From positions 1 to 58,351 of the forward strand of contig DATFJV010000030.1 in assembly GCA_035268985.1 (NCBI GenBank): 58,351 bases of DNA, read 5' to 3'. The notes beneath the pieces are model-generated. The model did not search any database, was not told the DNA's origin, and was given only the letters and a program-made list of their open reading frames with translations. Shown one piece after another: positions 9,612-18,568 of this stretch (positions are counted from its first letter, which is position 1; every line of letters begins with the position of its first letter). This DNA comes from JAAYHV01 sp035268985. Lineage in GTDB: Bacteria; Bacillota; Clostridia; Peptostreptococcales; Anaerovoracaceae. The translations under genes were made by a program, and so were the position numbers.

Positions 9612-10601
9612 CTATTCACATATCATATCATATATTGCGAAGGCTGCCATTGCTTCAACAACAGGTACTGCTCTAGGTACAATACAAGGATCATGTCTGC
9701 CGTTAATTTCAATATCAACACATTCATTTGTCTTTAAGTTTACACTTCTTTGAAGCCTACTTATTGATGGCGTTGGCTTAAACGCCACCCTAAAGACTAT
9801 AGGCATTCCCGAGGATATTCCTCCTAGTATGCCTCCATGATTGTTGGTAACCGTTTTTATTTCATCATCTACAGCAATAAAATCGTCATTGTTACAAGAA
9901 CCTCTCTTTTGGCTACCTTCAAAACCACTACCAAATTCTATTCCTTTAACAGCTGGTATACCAAATATGCTCTGTGAGATTCTACCTTCTATTCCTCCAA
10001 ATAAGGCATCCCCAATACCTTTTGGCATGCCGGTTATCTCACATTTAATAACTCCACCAACAGAATCTCCTTCTTTCTTAGCTTCTGTTATTTTATTAAA
10101 CATGCTAGCACCCTTTACCCCGGCAATTTCATCTATTCTGGCAATAATATCTATACCTAATATTTTTAATTGTTGCATGGCAATCCCGCCTGCTATACAC
10201 ATCGGTGCCGTCATTCTTCCTGAGAATTGAGCTCCTCCCGATTTGTCCATGCTTTCTCCAAATTTAATAAATGATGTAAAATCAGCATGTCCAGGTCTAG
10301 GTATGTTTTCAAAGTTTTTATAATCATTTTTTTTAACATTCGTATTTTTAATAATTGCGCATATTGGTGCTCCACATGTTTTGCCATTTACTAATCCAGA
10401 GAGAAACTCCACCTTATCAGGTTCTTTTCTGATGGTTGAAAACTCATCCTTTCCTGGTGCTCTTCTGTCTAAAAAGTTTTGCAATTGTTCTTCATCAATT
10501 TTTAAACCTGCTTCTAGACCATCAATAACTACCCCTATAGCATTTGCATGTGATTGCCCAAATATTGACATTTTTATTTTATTGCCTATAGTACCTGACA
10601 T
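9612..10601 (-). CDS. aroC: Chorismate synthase (short form)
   Basis: This FMN-dependent enzyme makes chorismate from EPSP. Visible signatures are IFGQSHANAIGVVIDG, RRAPGKDEFSTIRKE, RPGHADFT, FSGRMTAP and the C-terminal GRHDPCIVPRAVPVVE. It is 329 aa, shorter than the common 360-390 residues. GQSHA replaces the usual GESHG, a variation I associate with some clostridial enzymes, so I read it as functional. The start overlaps the aroA stop as TAATG. Confidence 0.93.
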   Translation of the reverse strand: MSGTIGNKIKMSIFGQSHANAIGVVIDGLEAGLKIDEEQLQNFLDRRAPGKDEFSTIRKEPDKVEFLSGLVNGKTCGAPICAIIKNTNVKKNDYKNFENIPRPGHADFTSFIKFGESMDKSGGAQFSGRMTAPMCIAGGIAMQQLKILGIDIIARIDEIAGVKGASMFNKITEAKKEGDSVGGVIKCEITGMPKGIGDALFGGIEGRISQSIFGIPAVKGIEFGSGFEGSQKRGSCNNDDFIAVDDEIKTVTNNHGGILGGISSGMPIVFRVAFKPTPSISRLQRSVNLKTNECVDIEINGRHDPCIVPRAVPVVEAMAAFAIYDMICE

Positions 10602-11806
10602 TATTCGCCCTCCATAAATATTATGTCTCCATTGATTCCTTTCGCAACTTCAAAGAAATCGGGATACGATTTATTAACAGCCTCGCCTCTTTTTATTATA
10701 ACTCTTTTTTCACACACTATGGAAGCAATGGCTAACATCATAGCTATTCTGTGATCATTATATGAATCTAAAGGAATTATACTTCCTCTTAGCCCTCCAT
10801 CTTTACCTTTAATTAACAGCTCATCATTTCTTATATAAACATCTCCACCTAAGCTTTTTAAGCTTTCTGCTGTGCTCATTAGTCTATCACTTTCTTTTAA
10901 TTTGAGTCTACTTGCATTATATATCTTAGTATTTCCCACAGCAACTGATGCTAGAAGAGAAACAATAGGAACTAAATCAGGGATATCCGATGCATCTATA
11001 TCTATCCCTACCAATTTATTTTTTTTAACAAATATTTCATCCAAGTTTGTTTCTACGATCGCACCCATTTCTTTTAATATTTTTATTATAGCTTTATCTC
11101 CTTGAAGAGTATTTAAATCAAGGCCTTTTATAGTAAGCCCATTTTCTAGTAAGGCTCCTGCACATAACCAAAATGCCCCATTGGACCAATCACCTTCAAT
11201 GTATAAATTATTTAATTTATATTTTTGGTTTCCTTTAATTTTATAATTTTCTATTTTAATACCACTTTTATTTAAAACATCTAAAGTCATATTTATATAT
11301 GATTCTGATTCTTTCTTTCCTAATATGTTGATATGGCTGTCTCCGTCCAACAATGGCAAAGCAAAAAGTAAACCAGAAATATACTGAGAAGATACATCTC
11401 CCCTTATATTGAAATTCCCTGCCTTTAGTTTGCCTCCTACTTTGATATTTCCATCTTTTAATATCTCTATTTTCATACCATGCTCAACTAAAACATTTTT
11501 CAAATCCTTCAAAGGTCTTTTGTTCAATCTGCCTTCAGTGACAAATATGCCTTCTTTACCCAGTGCCCCTGCTAAGGGCAGTAAAAACCTTAATGTGGAT
11601 CCACTTTCTTTACAATAGTATTTGTTATCATTGGATAAAATTGATTTTATACATGCTTTGGTTGCTTCTATATCTTTAGACCCATATATATTTTTGATTT
11701 CAAGCCCACTTAAAGCTGCTGCAATGATTTTTCTATGCGCAACGGATTTAGATGGTATTATATCTACGCTGTCTGATATGTTTTTTAAATTTGCAGATAC
11801 TTTCAT
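10601..11806 (-). CDS. aroA: 3-phosphoshikimate 1-carboxyvinyltransferase (EPSP synthase)
   Basis: It joins shikimate-3-phosphate and PEP to give EPSP. Substrate-binding PSKSVAHRKIIAAAL is at the N-terminus, followed by ESGSTLRFLLPLAG (class signature), LKESDRL and DSYNDHRIAM. Its 401 aa are within the usual 400-430. It is the fourth gene of the operon, 7 bp after aroB, and overlaps aroC by one base. Confidence 0.96.
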   Translation of the reverse strand: MKVSANLKNISDSVDIIPSKSVAHRKIIAAALSGLEIKNIYGSKDIEATKACIKSILSNDNKYYCKESGSTLRFLLPLAGALGKEGIFVTEGRLNKRPLKDLKNVLVEHGMKIEILKDGNIKVGGKLKAGNFNIRGDVSSQYISGLLFALPLLDGDSHINILGKKESESYINMTLDVLNKSGIKIENYKIKGNQKYKLNNLYIEGDWSNGAFWLCAGALLENGLTIKGLDLNTLQGDKAIIKILKEMGAIVETNLDEIFVKKNKLVGIDIDASDIPDLVPIVSLLASVAVGNTKIYNASRLKLKESDRLMSTAESLKSLGGDVYIRNDELLIKGKDGGLRGSIIPLDSYNDHRIAMMLAIASIVCEKRVIIKRGEAVNKSYPDFFEVAKGINGDIIFMEGE

Positions 11807-11813
11807 ATATCTC

Positions 11814-12851
11814 CTAACTCAAACCGGTTTTTAAATATTCCTTCAATTCTTCCATATTGATTTCCACTATTCTCGTATCGCCTATTTTATATGGGATTAT
11901 TAAATTAATTATTCCATTAGATCTTTTTTTGTCCAATTCCATTATTTCATATAGTTTACTAAAATCATACTTCACTTGCAAATCAAAACCAAATTTTATC
12001 AATATGTTTTTTATTTTATAGTATTCATCTTCCTTTAATATTCCTTTAATCATAGATGCTTTTGAAACTATGTTTATCCCCATGGCAACTGATTCTCCAT
12101 GTGAACATTTGTAATCACTAGCTATTTCAATTCCATGACCAAATGTATGACCTAAATTCAGAAGCATTCTGCTGCCTTTATCATATTCGTCAATTTCAAT
12201 GAGCTCTGCTTTTGACTCTAAAGAAGTTTTAATAATTCTCTCATAGTCAAGGTCCTCTGCATCCATAAGATAATTTAACAATTCGGGTTTATTAATAACC
12301 CCATATTTGATTATCTCTGCAAACCCATCTCTCTTAATATCTTTAGGCAATGTCAAAAAGAAATCTGGATCAATTAGCACTATCTTAGGCTGATAAAATG
12401 TTCCCGCTAAGTTTTTACCACTATTTAAATTAATAGCAGTTTTGCCTCCCACTGAAGAATCTGTCGCAGCTAGCACAGTTGTTGGAACCTGAATAAACTC
12501 AATTCCCCTTAAGTATGTGGATGCTACAAACCCCGTGAGATCTCCAACAACTCCTCCCCCAAAGGCAACTAACGTATCAGATCTTGTAAATCTATTATTT
12601 GCTAAGTATTCGAGTAACTCCAAATAAATCTTGCCACTTTTGGAAGTCTCCCCTGGTTTTACAACAAATATCAATACATCTTTTTTTGTATAATTGATCT
12701 TTTCTTTAAGTTTAATACCATAAAGGCTATAGACGTTTTCATCTGTTACAATACATATTTTGTTGTTCGCATATTTTAGCAAATCCCTAAATATACCCTT
12801 TTCAACAATTACCTTGTAATCCCTTGAACATTTAACATTAACTATCTGCAT
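11814..12851 (-). CDS. aroB: 3-dehydroquinate synthase
   Basis: This NAD- and metal-dependent enzyme converts DAHP to 3-dehydroquinate. Diagnostic segments are VTDENVYSLYG, KPGETSKS, the glycine-rich GGGVVGDLTGFVAS, PTTVLAATDSSVGGKTAIN and the metal-binding LNLGHTFGHGIE. Its 345 aa are typical. It overlaps the end of tyrA by 10 bp, indicating a tightly packed, coupled operon. Confidence 0.97.
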   Translation of the reverse strand: MQIVNVKCSRDYKVIVEKGIFRDLLKYANNKICIVTDENVYSLYGIKLKEKINYTKKDVLIFVVKPGETSKSGKIYLELLEYLANNRFTRSDTLVAFGGGVVGDLTGFVASTYLRGIEFIQVPTTVLAATDSSVGGKTAINLNSGKNLAGTFYQPKIVLIDPDFFLTLPKDIKRDGFAEIIKYGVINKPELLNYLMDAEDLDYERIIKTSLESKAELIEIDEYDKGSRMLLNLGHTFGHGIEIASDYKCSHGESVAMGINIVSKASMIKGILKEDEYYKIKNILIKFGFDLQVKYDFSKLYEIMELDKKRSNGIINLIIPYKIGDTRIVEINMEELKEYLKTGLS

Positions 12852-13684
12852 TTCCCGTCTACCTTTTCTTTTATATTTCTTCCTTCAGCTAACAGCTTTT
12901 TTAATTCATCTTCATTATTATTTTCAAGCGCCTCTTTGTAATTCATAAGTTCAGATACAAACTCATCTAGTTCTTTTATTAAACAATCTTTATTATTAAT
13001 AAATAGTTCTGACCACATATCTTCATTTAAATATGCTACTCTTGTTAAATCATTATAGCTGCCCGCAGAATACCCATTATGTTTTTCGGCCGTAGGGCTT
13101 TTAACAAAAGCATTTGAAACAAGATGTGCCATCTGAGATGTATATGCAATCATTTCATCGTGATTTTTAGAGGTTGTCACAGTAATTTTGCTAAAGCCAA
13201 TTGGTTTGAGTATCTTTTTGACTTCATCTATAAAAAATAAGTCGTTATAATCCTTAGGAACTAACACCATAGGTGCACCATTAAATAAAGAGCTCCTACT
13301 ATGCTTAAAACCCGAGAGTTGTTTCCCTGCCATTGGGTGCCCACCCACAAATTTGAAATTTTTTTCTTCAGCCAATTCAAAAGCTTTATCGCATATGCTT
13401 CTCTTTATTCCACAAGTATCAATTACTATAGCATTTTCATCAATTAAATTTCCCTTCTCGTTTAAAAAATCCAAAGTCGCTTTAGGATATATGGCTATTA
13501 TTATCAATTCACATTCACTAATATTTTCATCAGTCAATTTTTCATCCACTGCACCTGACATTATAGCAAAATCCAGTACCGATTCCTCTTTATCATAACC
13601 AACAATACTTGTATCACTATTATTTTTATATGCCTTCGCTATAGATCCTCCAATGAGGCCTAATCCCACTATGCCAACTTTCAT
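12842..13684 (-). CDS. tyrA: Prephenate dehydrogenase
   Basis: It oxidises prephenate to 4-hydroxyphenylpyruvate for tyrosine synthesis. The N-terminal NAD-binding loop is GIVGLGLIGGSIA and the catalytic region is GGHPMAGKQLSGF. At 280 aa it lacks a C-terminal ACT domain, unlike many Bacillus TyrA proteins, so feedback by Tyr may fall on aroF or on the leader attenuator. It overlaps the aroF stop by four bases (ATGA). Confidence 0.94.
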   Translation of the reverse strand: MKVGIVGLGLIGGSIAKAYKNNSDTSIVGYDKEESVLDFAIMSGAVDEKLTDENISECELIIIAIYPKATLDFLNEKGNLIDENAIVIDTCGIKRSICDKAFELAEEKNFKFVGGHPMAGKQLSGFKHSRSSLFNGAPMVLVPKDYNDLFFIDEVKKILKPIGFSKITVTTSKNHDEMIAYTSQMAHLVSNAFVKSPTAEKHNGYSAGSYNDLTRVAYLNEDMWSELFINNKDCLIKELDEFVSELMNYKEALENNNEDELKKLLAEGRNIKEKVDGKCR

Positions 13685-14682
13685 GATATCGCTTCCTTTA
13701 CTCTTCTAATCTTGCCCATTAATTGAGCAAATTGATCTGGTTTTAGCGATTGAGGTCCGTCAGATAAAGCTTTCTCAGGGTTATTATGCACCTCTATCAT
13801 TAGTCCATCAGCTCCTGCTGCAACCCCTGCCAAGGACATGGGTTCAATTAGTGCTCTTTTGCCCGTAGCATGACTTGGATCTACTACTACCGGTAAATGT
13901 GTCAAACCTTTTAGAACTGGCACCGCCGAAAGATCCAACGTGTTTCTCGTCGCGGTTTCATAAGTCCTAATTCCTCTTTCGCATAAAATTACTTTCTCAT
14001 TTCCTCCCGCCATAACATATTCTGCACTCATAAGTAATTCATTTATAGTTGAAGACATACCTCTTTTTATTAGTATTGGCTTATCAACTTTTCCTAGCGC
14101 CTTTAGTAATTCAAAATTTTGCATATTTCTAGCTCCAACTTGAATTATATCAACATCTTCAAAATAATCCAAATGTTCTGCATTCATGATTTCCGTGATT
14201 ATAGGTAATCCTGTTAATTCCCTAGCCTTAATCATAAGTTTAATACCTTCTTGTTTCATTCCTTGGAATGCATAAGGTGAGGTTCTTGGCTTGAAAGTTC
14301 CTCCCCTAAGAATATTTGCTCCAGACTTTTCAACGGATTTAGCTATTTCAGTAATTTGCTCTTCTGATTCAACTGAGCAAGGTCCTGCAATAGTTACTAA
14401 ACTACCATCACCAATTCTTACTCCACGGGTTTCAATAACTGTATCGTCTGGATGAAACTTTCTATTAGCACTTTTATATGTTTCTGTAACTCTTTTTACA
14501 GATTCAACTATATCTAACAGCTCTATCATTTCCATGTCTAAAGGCGTTGTATCGCCAATTATACCTAAAACTGTTCTGTATTCTCCATCTGAAACATGCA
14601 CTTTTAATCCTTGCATCTCAAACCACTCTATGAGGTGTTTTTTCTGAGGTTCCGTGGCATTTTGTTTTAGTATAGCAATCAT
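13681..14682 (-). CDS. aroF: 3-deoxy-7-phosphoheptulonate (DAHP) synthase, type I-beta with N-terminal regulatory domain
   Basis: First enzyme of the shikimate pathway, condensing PEP and erythrose-4-phosphate. Residues 1-70 form the ferredoxin-like N-terminal domain seen in Tyr/Phe-inhibited enzymes such as that of Thermotoga. The catalytic barrel carries VTIAGPCSVES, LRGGTFKPRTSPYAFQG, ILIKRGMSST and PVVVDPSHATGKR. I chose the ATG at 14682: the in-frame ATG 15 bp upstream belongs to the AAAGGAG ribosome-binding sequence itself. It is the first structural gene of the aromatic operon, just after the leader terminator. Confidence 0.95.
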   Translation of the reverse strand: MIAILKQNATEPQKKHLIEWFEMQGLKVHVSDGEYRTVLGIIGDTTPLDMEMIELLDIVESVKRVTETYKSANRKFHPDDTVIETRGVRIGDGSLVTIAGPCSVESEEQITEIAKSVEKSGANILRGGTFKPRTSPYAFQGMKQEGIKLMIKARELTGLPIITEIMNAEHLDYFEDVDIIQVGARNMQNFELLKALGKVDKPILIKRGMSSTINELLMSAEYVMAGGNEKVILCERGIRTYETATRNTLDLSAVPVLKGLTHLPVVVDPSHATGKRALIEPMSLAGVAAGADGLMIEVHNNPEKALSDGPQSLKPDQFAQLMGKIRRVKEAIS

Positions 14683-14697
14683 ATTAGCTCCTTTCAA

Positions 14698-14732
14698 TTA
14701 AAAAAACTCACAGCGACTTTTACTGTGAGTTT
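14698..14732 (-). terminator. Leader terminator of the aromatic operon attenuator
   Basis: On the minus strand the hairpin AACTCACAG (14731-14723) and CTGTGAGTT (14713-14705) is followed directly by a run of T. It stands between the leader peptide and aroF, 16 bp before the aroF start, so it can only act as an intrinsic attenuator. Confidence 0.88.
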
Positions 14733-14860
14733 GAATTTATAGTTATTAGGTTACCCCATTAATAATTCATTACAGCAAAATCACTCTTACTTGTTGCTAA
14801 AGTAAAAGTAATAATAGTATTCTGCTGCAAAAAATAAATTATTCATACCTAACTCCTTCA
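14699..14860 (-). promoter_or_regulatory. Tyr/Phe leader-peptide transcription attenuator
   Basis: The leader combines a short ORF rich in Tyr and Phe codons, an upstream segment (GCAGCAGAAT, 14828-14819) that pairs over 10 bp including two G-U pairs with ATTTTGCTGT (14781-14772), and the terminator next to aroF. The second segment overlaps GTGATTT (14784-14778), which can pair with AAACTCAC of the terminator's 5' arm, leaving one bulged base. That gives a plausible antiterminator. Inference: with ample Tyr/Phe-tRNA the terminator forms, while ribosome stalling at the Tyr/Phe run frees segment 2. No T-box consensus is present. Confidence 0.82.
14787..14846 (-). CDS. Aromatic operon leader peptide (Tyr/Phe-rich, 19 aa)
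   Basis: The frame encodes MNNLFFAAEYYYYFYFSNK and a TAA stop. It contains five Tyr and four Phe in 19 residues, six of them in the YYYYFYF run. The ATG is preceded by AAGGAGTTAGGT, a strong ribosome-binding site. It lies about 100 bp before aroF and ahead of an intrinsic terminator. The amino acids it counts are exactly the end products of the downstream operon. It is probably made only as a regulatory sensor. Confidence 0.88.
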   Translation of the reverse strand: MNNLFFAAEYYYYFYFSNK

Positions 14861-14929
14861 TTTTTTTATGGTAACATATTATGTAAATAAATACAAGTAT
14901 TATTTTGTTTTTTGTATTATTTAACATTT

Positions 14930-15136
14930 TTATTCTTGAGATATTTTTTTGTAAGTAATTAGCCCTTCTGATATTTCATGGGCAGCAAAACTAACCGGCC
15001 TTTCTGCTTTTACATTAGTTATAACTGGCTTACCTTCAATAATATCCCTAGCTCGCTTAGCTGTTAACATTATCAATGTGTATCTACTATCTGTTTTATC
15101 CTTTAAATCTTCGTTAATTGATGGGTATAGCATCAT
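14930..15136 (-). CDS. rpoZ: RNA polymerase omega subunit
   Basis: A small subunit that assists folding and assembly of the beta' subunit. MLYPSINEDL, SRYTLIMLTAKRARDI and the C-terminal ISEGLITY are typical. I chose the ATG at 15136 because GGGGAGG lies upstream; the longer frame would start inside gmk. It begins one base after the gmk stop, the usual gmk-rpoZ pairing. Confidence 0.93.
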   Translation of the reverse strand: MMLYPSINEDLKDKTDSRYTLIMLTAKRARDIIEGKPVITNVKAERPVSFAAHEISEGLITYKKISQE

Positions 15137-15137
15137 T

Positions 15138-15770
15138 TTACTGTTCCTCCCCAAGTTTTTTTAATATTTTTTCTTTATAATCTTTAACTTTAAAATGCTC
15201 TGCTTGAATTATACTAATTATGTTCCCCACTGCAATATCCAGTTTATCATTGATAACTGTATATTCATATTGATCGATAATCCCTATTTCATCTAAGGCA
15301 TTTGAAAGTCTGTTATCTATATCATTATCCGTCTCGGTCCCCCTAGAAACAATCCTTCTCTTGAGCTCATTCATACTAGGTGGTAAAACAAAAACTAGAA
15401 CAGCTTCATCATACGATTCTTTTACTTGTAAAGCTCCTTGTACATCTATTTCAAGAATAACATCCTTACCCTCTTCTAGTTTATCTAACACCATTTGTTT
15501 TGGTGTACCATATTTTTTGCCAAATACTTCAGCATATTCTAGAAACCCGTTTTGTTCAATTTTATTATCAAATTCGTCATTGTTAACAAAATAATACTCT
15601 ATCCCATCCTCTTCTCCTGTTCTTGGTTCCCTTGTAGTCATGGAAATTGATATTTCAGCATTTATCTTTTCTACCACTTTTCTACAAATTGTGCCTTTCC
15701 CGGTTCCAGATGGTCCAGATATTACAAATAGTTTACCCCTATTACATTCTAAGAATTTACTTAATCTCAT
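15138..15770 (-). CDS. gmk: Guanylate kinase
   Basis: It phosphorylates GMP to GDP. P-loop GPSGTGKGT is at residues 19-27, followed by SMTTREPRTGEEDGIEYYFV (GMP binding) and LEIDVQGA. About 211 aa, standard length. An AAGGAG site precedes the ATG at 15770; a TTG one codon earlier is less likely. It is downstream of yicC as in many Firmicutes, but the remA (DUF370) gene often found between them is missing. Confidence 0.96.
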   Translation of the reverse strand: MRLSKFLECNRGKLFVISGPSGTGKGTICRKVVEKINAEISISMTTREPRTGEEDGIEYYFVNNDEFDNKIEQNGFLEYAEVFGKKYGTPKQMVLDKLEEGKDVILEIDVQGALQVKESYDEAVLVFVLPPSMNELKRRIVSRGTETDNDIDNRLSNALDEIGIIDQYEYTVINDKLDIAVGNIISIIQAEHFKVKDYKEKILKKLGEEQ

Positions 15771-15835
15771 CAAATGCTCCTTTATGCTATTTCTTAGAGA
15801 ATAATTTTATCATAGTCAAATTATATATTCAATGT

Positions 15836-16720
15836 TTATTCTATATTTTGAACCTGCTCCCTGATTTTTTCTATTTCGCTTTTTGCTTCTAGCATCTTAT
15901 TTGTAATGCTTATATCATTTGCCTTTGACCCAATTGTATTTGCTTCACGATTCATTTCTTGTACAAGAAAATCCAATCTTTTCCCTATCGAAGTTTTATC
16001 ACTATCTAAAATCGCCTTTACCTGGCCTATATGGGACTTCAATCTTACTATTTCCTCATCAATATTGGATTTATCTGCAAAAATAGCCGCTTCAGATAAT
16101 ATTCTTTCCTCAGGTATTTCAATCTCCCCTGATAACAAAGATGTGATTCTAGCTCTAAGCTTATCAGCATAATCTTTGCTTACTTCAGGAGCTCTTTTTT
16201 CAATATCATTTACGAGTTCAGTTATTATTTCCCCATGGCTTAAAACATCTTTATATAATTTTTCGCCCTCATTCATTCTCATGTCTAAATTACTTTTTAC
16301 CGCTTCTTTTACTGGTATAAGAATACACTTTACTATTTCTTCTTCGTCCTCAGTATTAGGAAGAGCTTTAATTACATCTTGTTGAGTTGACAATAGCTCC
16401 AATGTTACCTTCTCTTCCAAATCAAATTCTTCATTTAGTTCCACAAAACTATCATAATATTTCTTTGCTAAAGCTTTATTAACTCTAATATTTGTGTTAG
16501 TATCCGAAAAGTCCTCCATCATAATTGAAACTTCTATTTTGCCCCTTAATAGTACTTTCTTTATCTCGCTTCTAATCTTCTCTTCAGCAAAACTATATCT
16601 TCTGGGCATTCTGATATTAATGTCTCCATATCTGTGATTTACTGATCTAATCTCAACAGTTATATTTCTATTTTCATCCGAATATTCTCCACGTCCAAAA
16701 CCTGTCATACTTTTTATCAT
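15836..16720 (-). CDS. YicC/YloC-family endoribonuclease
   Basis: The family start MIKSMTGFGRGE and the C-terminal segment IGKRLDFLVQEMNREANTIGSKA are both present, spanning the YicC N-terminal and DUF1732 domains. At 294 aa it is the normal length. Family members are described as endoribonucleases. It heads the yicC-gmk-rpoZ group and is divergent from rqcH. Confidence 0.92.
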   Translation of the reverse strand: MIKSMTGFGRGEYSDENRNITVEIRSVNHRYGDINIRMPRRYSFAEEKIRSEIKKVLLRGKIEVSIMMEDFSDTNTNIRVNKALAKKYYDSFVELNEEFDLEEKVTLELLSTQQDVIKALPNTEDEEEIVKCILIPVKEAVKSNLDMRMNEGEKLYKDVLSHGEIITELVNDIEKRAPEVSKDYADKLRARITSLLSGEIEIPEERILSEAAIFADKSNIDEEIVRLKSHIGQVKAILDSDKTSIGKRLDFLVQEMNREANTIGSKANDISITNKMLEAKSEIEKIREQVQNIE

Positions 16721-16860
16721 CCGTTTTTCTCCTATCTATATACTATGATAATAAACAATTTTATCATTTATATCAAATAAAGTAAAGTAGAGTTACTTTT
16801 TATTGCTACTTAATCCAACATATGATATATTCTCATTAGACATAAAGGAAAGGATTTAAT

Positions 16861-18543
16861 ATGGCGTTTGACGGAATAATAACCATGTGCATGGTAAAAG
16901 AGTTAAGAGAAAGCATTCTCATGGGCAAAATAAACAAAATTTATCAACCCGATAAAGAGGAGCTCTTGATTAATATACATACGAAAAATGGTAATAAAAA
17001 ACTGTATGGGACAACCTCTAGTCAGGGTGCTAGAATTTGTTTAATTGAAAATAGTTTTAAGAACCCTGAATCTCCTCAAAATTTTTGTATGCTCCTAAGA
17101 AAGCATATACAAAACGGGAGAATTAAGGATATTAGGCAAAAGAATTCAGAAAGAATAATCGAAATAGATATTGAGGCAATGAATGAGCTAGGATTTGCTG
17201 TATCTAAAAGACTGATTTTTGAAATAATGGGAAAGCATAGCAATATTGTTTTAATTGATATTAATAGCGGCAAAATAATCGACTCCATAAAAAGAATCTC
17301 GATAGATGTTAATAGGAAAAGGCAGCTATTACCAGGCCTTTTATACGAATATCCACCATTGCAAGATAAAATTCCTTTTAAGGAATTGGAAAATCATAAA
17401 GATTTGCAACTTATGGGGGATAAAAAGCAATTATTAAATAGCATATCGGGAATTTCTCCTGCTATAGCTGAAGAATTCGCCCAAGCTCCTAATCCAAAGG
17501 AATCTATAATAAACGCTATAAAAAAGTTGGACGATTCATTTGAGACAAAAATTTATATAAGCGATGGAAAACCTATAGACTTCCATGTTATACCATTAAA
17601 GGATTATGATAATTCAACCACAGTAATTGGTTTTGACTCGTTAAGCAATGGTTTAAATTATTTTTATGAACACAGAATTATTACAAATAGAACTAAGCAA
17701 AAATCTCAATCTCTGTTAAAATCAGTCAAATCATCAATAGAAAAAGCTGAATTAAAAAAGAAAAGATTATCCGAGGATTTATTGGGAGCAAAAAATTCTG
17801 AACAATATAAGCTCTATGGAGAGTTATTAACAGCAAATATTCATATTATTAATCCAGGGGATAAAAGCGTTGAGGTTTTCAATTACTATGATGGTGAATA
17901 TATAAATATACCTTTAAGTGAGAAATTAAATCCCTCTAAAAATTGTCAAAGATATTTTAAAAAATATGCAAAATCTAAAACCGCAATAAAAGAAAAAACC
18001 CTTCAATTAGAAGAGAATAATGCTGACTTGGAATATTTATACTCTGTACTTAATCATATAGAAGGTGCTTCTAACACAGAAGTTTTAGATGAGATAAAAG
18101 AAGAATTAATTGAAACAGGATATTTAAGAAGAAAAAAAACTAAAAAGAATGTTAAGAAGAAAAGTTACAAACCTTCACCTCTCACTTATTACTTACAAAA
18201 CGGTCAAAAAATTTTAGTAGGCAAAAACAATAAGGAAAATGATTACCTAACATTTAAGATGTCAAACAGAAATGACATATGGCTTCATACTAAAGATATA
18301 CCCGGTTCTCATGTATTAATTCCATTGGAACCAGGTTTAACTATTGAAGACATAGATGAAAAAACAATTCATGAAGCAGCCGCGATTGCAGCTTATTACA
18401 GTAAAGCAGGCAGTTCTTCAAATGTACCAGTAGATTATGTTCAAATAAAATATGTAAAAAAGCCAAATGGTGCCAAACCAGGCATGGTTATATTCACCAA
18501 CAATAGGACCATTTACGTAAGTCCTAAATTACCAAATAACTAA
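16861..18543 (+). CDS. rqcH: RqcH (NFACT family) ribosome quality-control factor
   Basis: It binds stalled 60S-like ribosome-peptidyl-tRNA complexes and directs Ala-tail addition to stuck chains; older annotations call it fibronectin-binding protein. The N-terminal NFACT-N domain begins MAFDGIITMCMVKELRE. A central coiled coil (about 280-420) is rich in K/E. The C-terminal NFACT-R domain (about 440-555) has NDIWLHTKDIPGSHVLI. Its 560 aa are typical. AAAGGA lies before the ATG. It stands alone on the plus strand and is ended by a hairpin at 18542. Confidence 0.93.
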   Translation: MAFDGIITMCMVKELRESILMGKINKIYQPDKEELLINIHTKNGNKKLYGTTSSQGARICLIENSFKNPESPQNFCMLLRKHIQNGRIKDIRQKNSERIIEIDIEAMNELGFAVSKRLIFEIMGKHSNIVLIDINSGKIIDSIKRISIDVNRKRQLLPGLLYEYPPLQDKIPFKELENHKDLQLMGDKKQLLNSISGISPAIAEEFAQAPNPKESIINAIKKLDDSFETKIYISDGKPIDFHVIPLKDYDNSTTVIGFDSLSNGLNYFYEHRIITNRTKQKSQSLLKSVKSSIEKAELKKKRLSEDLLGAKNSEQYKLYGELLTANIHIINPGDKSVEVFNYYDGEYINIPLSEKLNPSKNCQRYFKKYAKSKTAIKEKTLQLEENNADLEYLYSVLNHIEGASNTEVLDEIKEELIETGYLRRKKTKKNVKKKSYKPSPLTYYLQNGQKILVGKNNKENDYLTFKMSNRNDIWLHTKDIPGSHVLIPLEPGLTIEDIDEKTIHEAAAIAAYYSKAGSSSNVPVDYVQIKYVKKPNGAKPGMVIFTNNRTIYVSPKLPNN

Positions 18544-18568
18544 CCCGATTACTTCGGGTTTCTTTTAT
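18542..18568 (+). terminator. rqcH terminator
   Basis: The hairpin AACCCG-ATTACTT-CGGGTT is followed by TCTTTTATTA. It overlaps the rqcH stop codon and also lies inside the last codons and stop (18549-18551) of the convergent flavin reductase gene. Confidence 0.8.

Noticed and set aside
9612..10601. AroC as a decayed or non-functional chorismate synthase
   Set aside because: It is short and has GQSHA instead of GESHG, but the frame is intact, the C-terminal signature is perfect and it sits in an intact operon. The variant looks like a lineage form.
14699..14860. T-box leader upstream of aroF
   Set aside because: No T-box AGGGTGGNACCGCG-like sequence or specifier-loop architecture is present. 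The short Tyr/Phe ORF explains the leader better.
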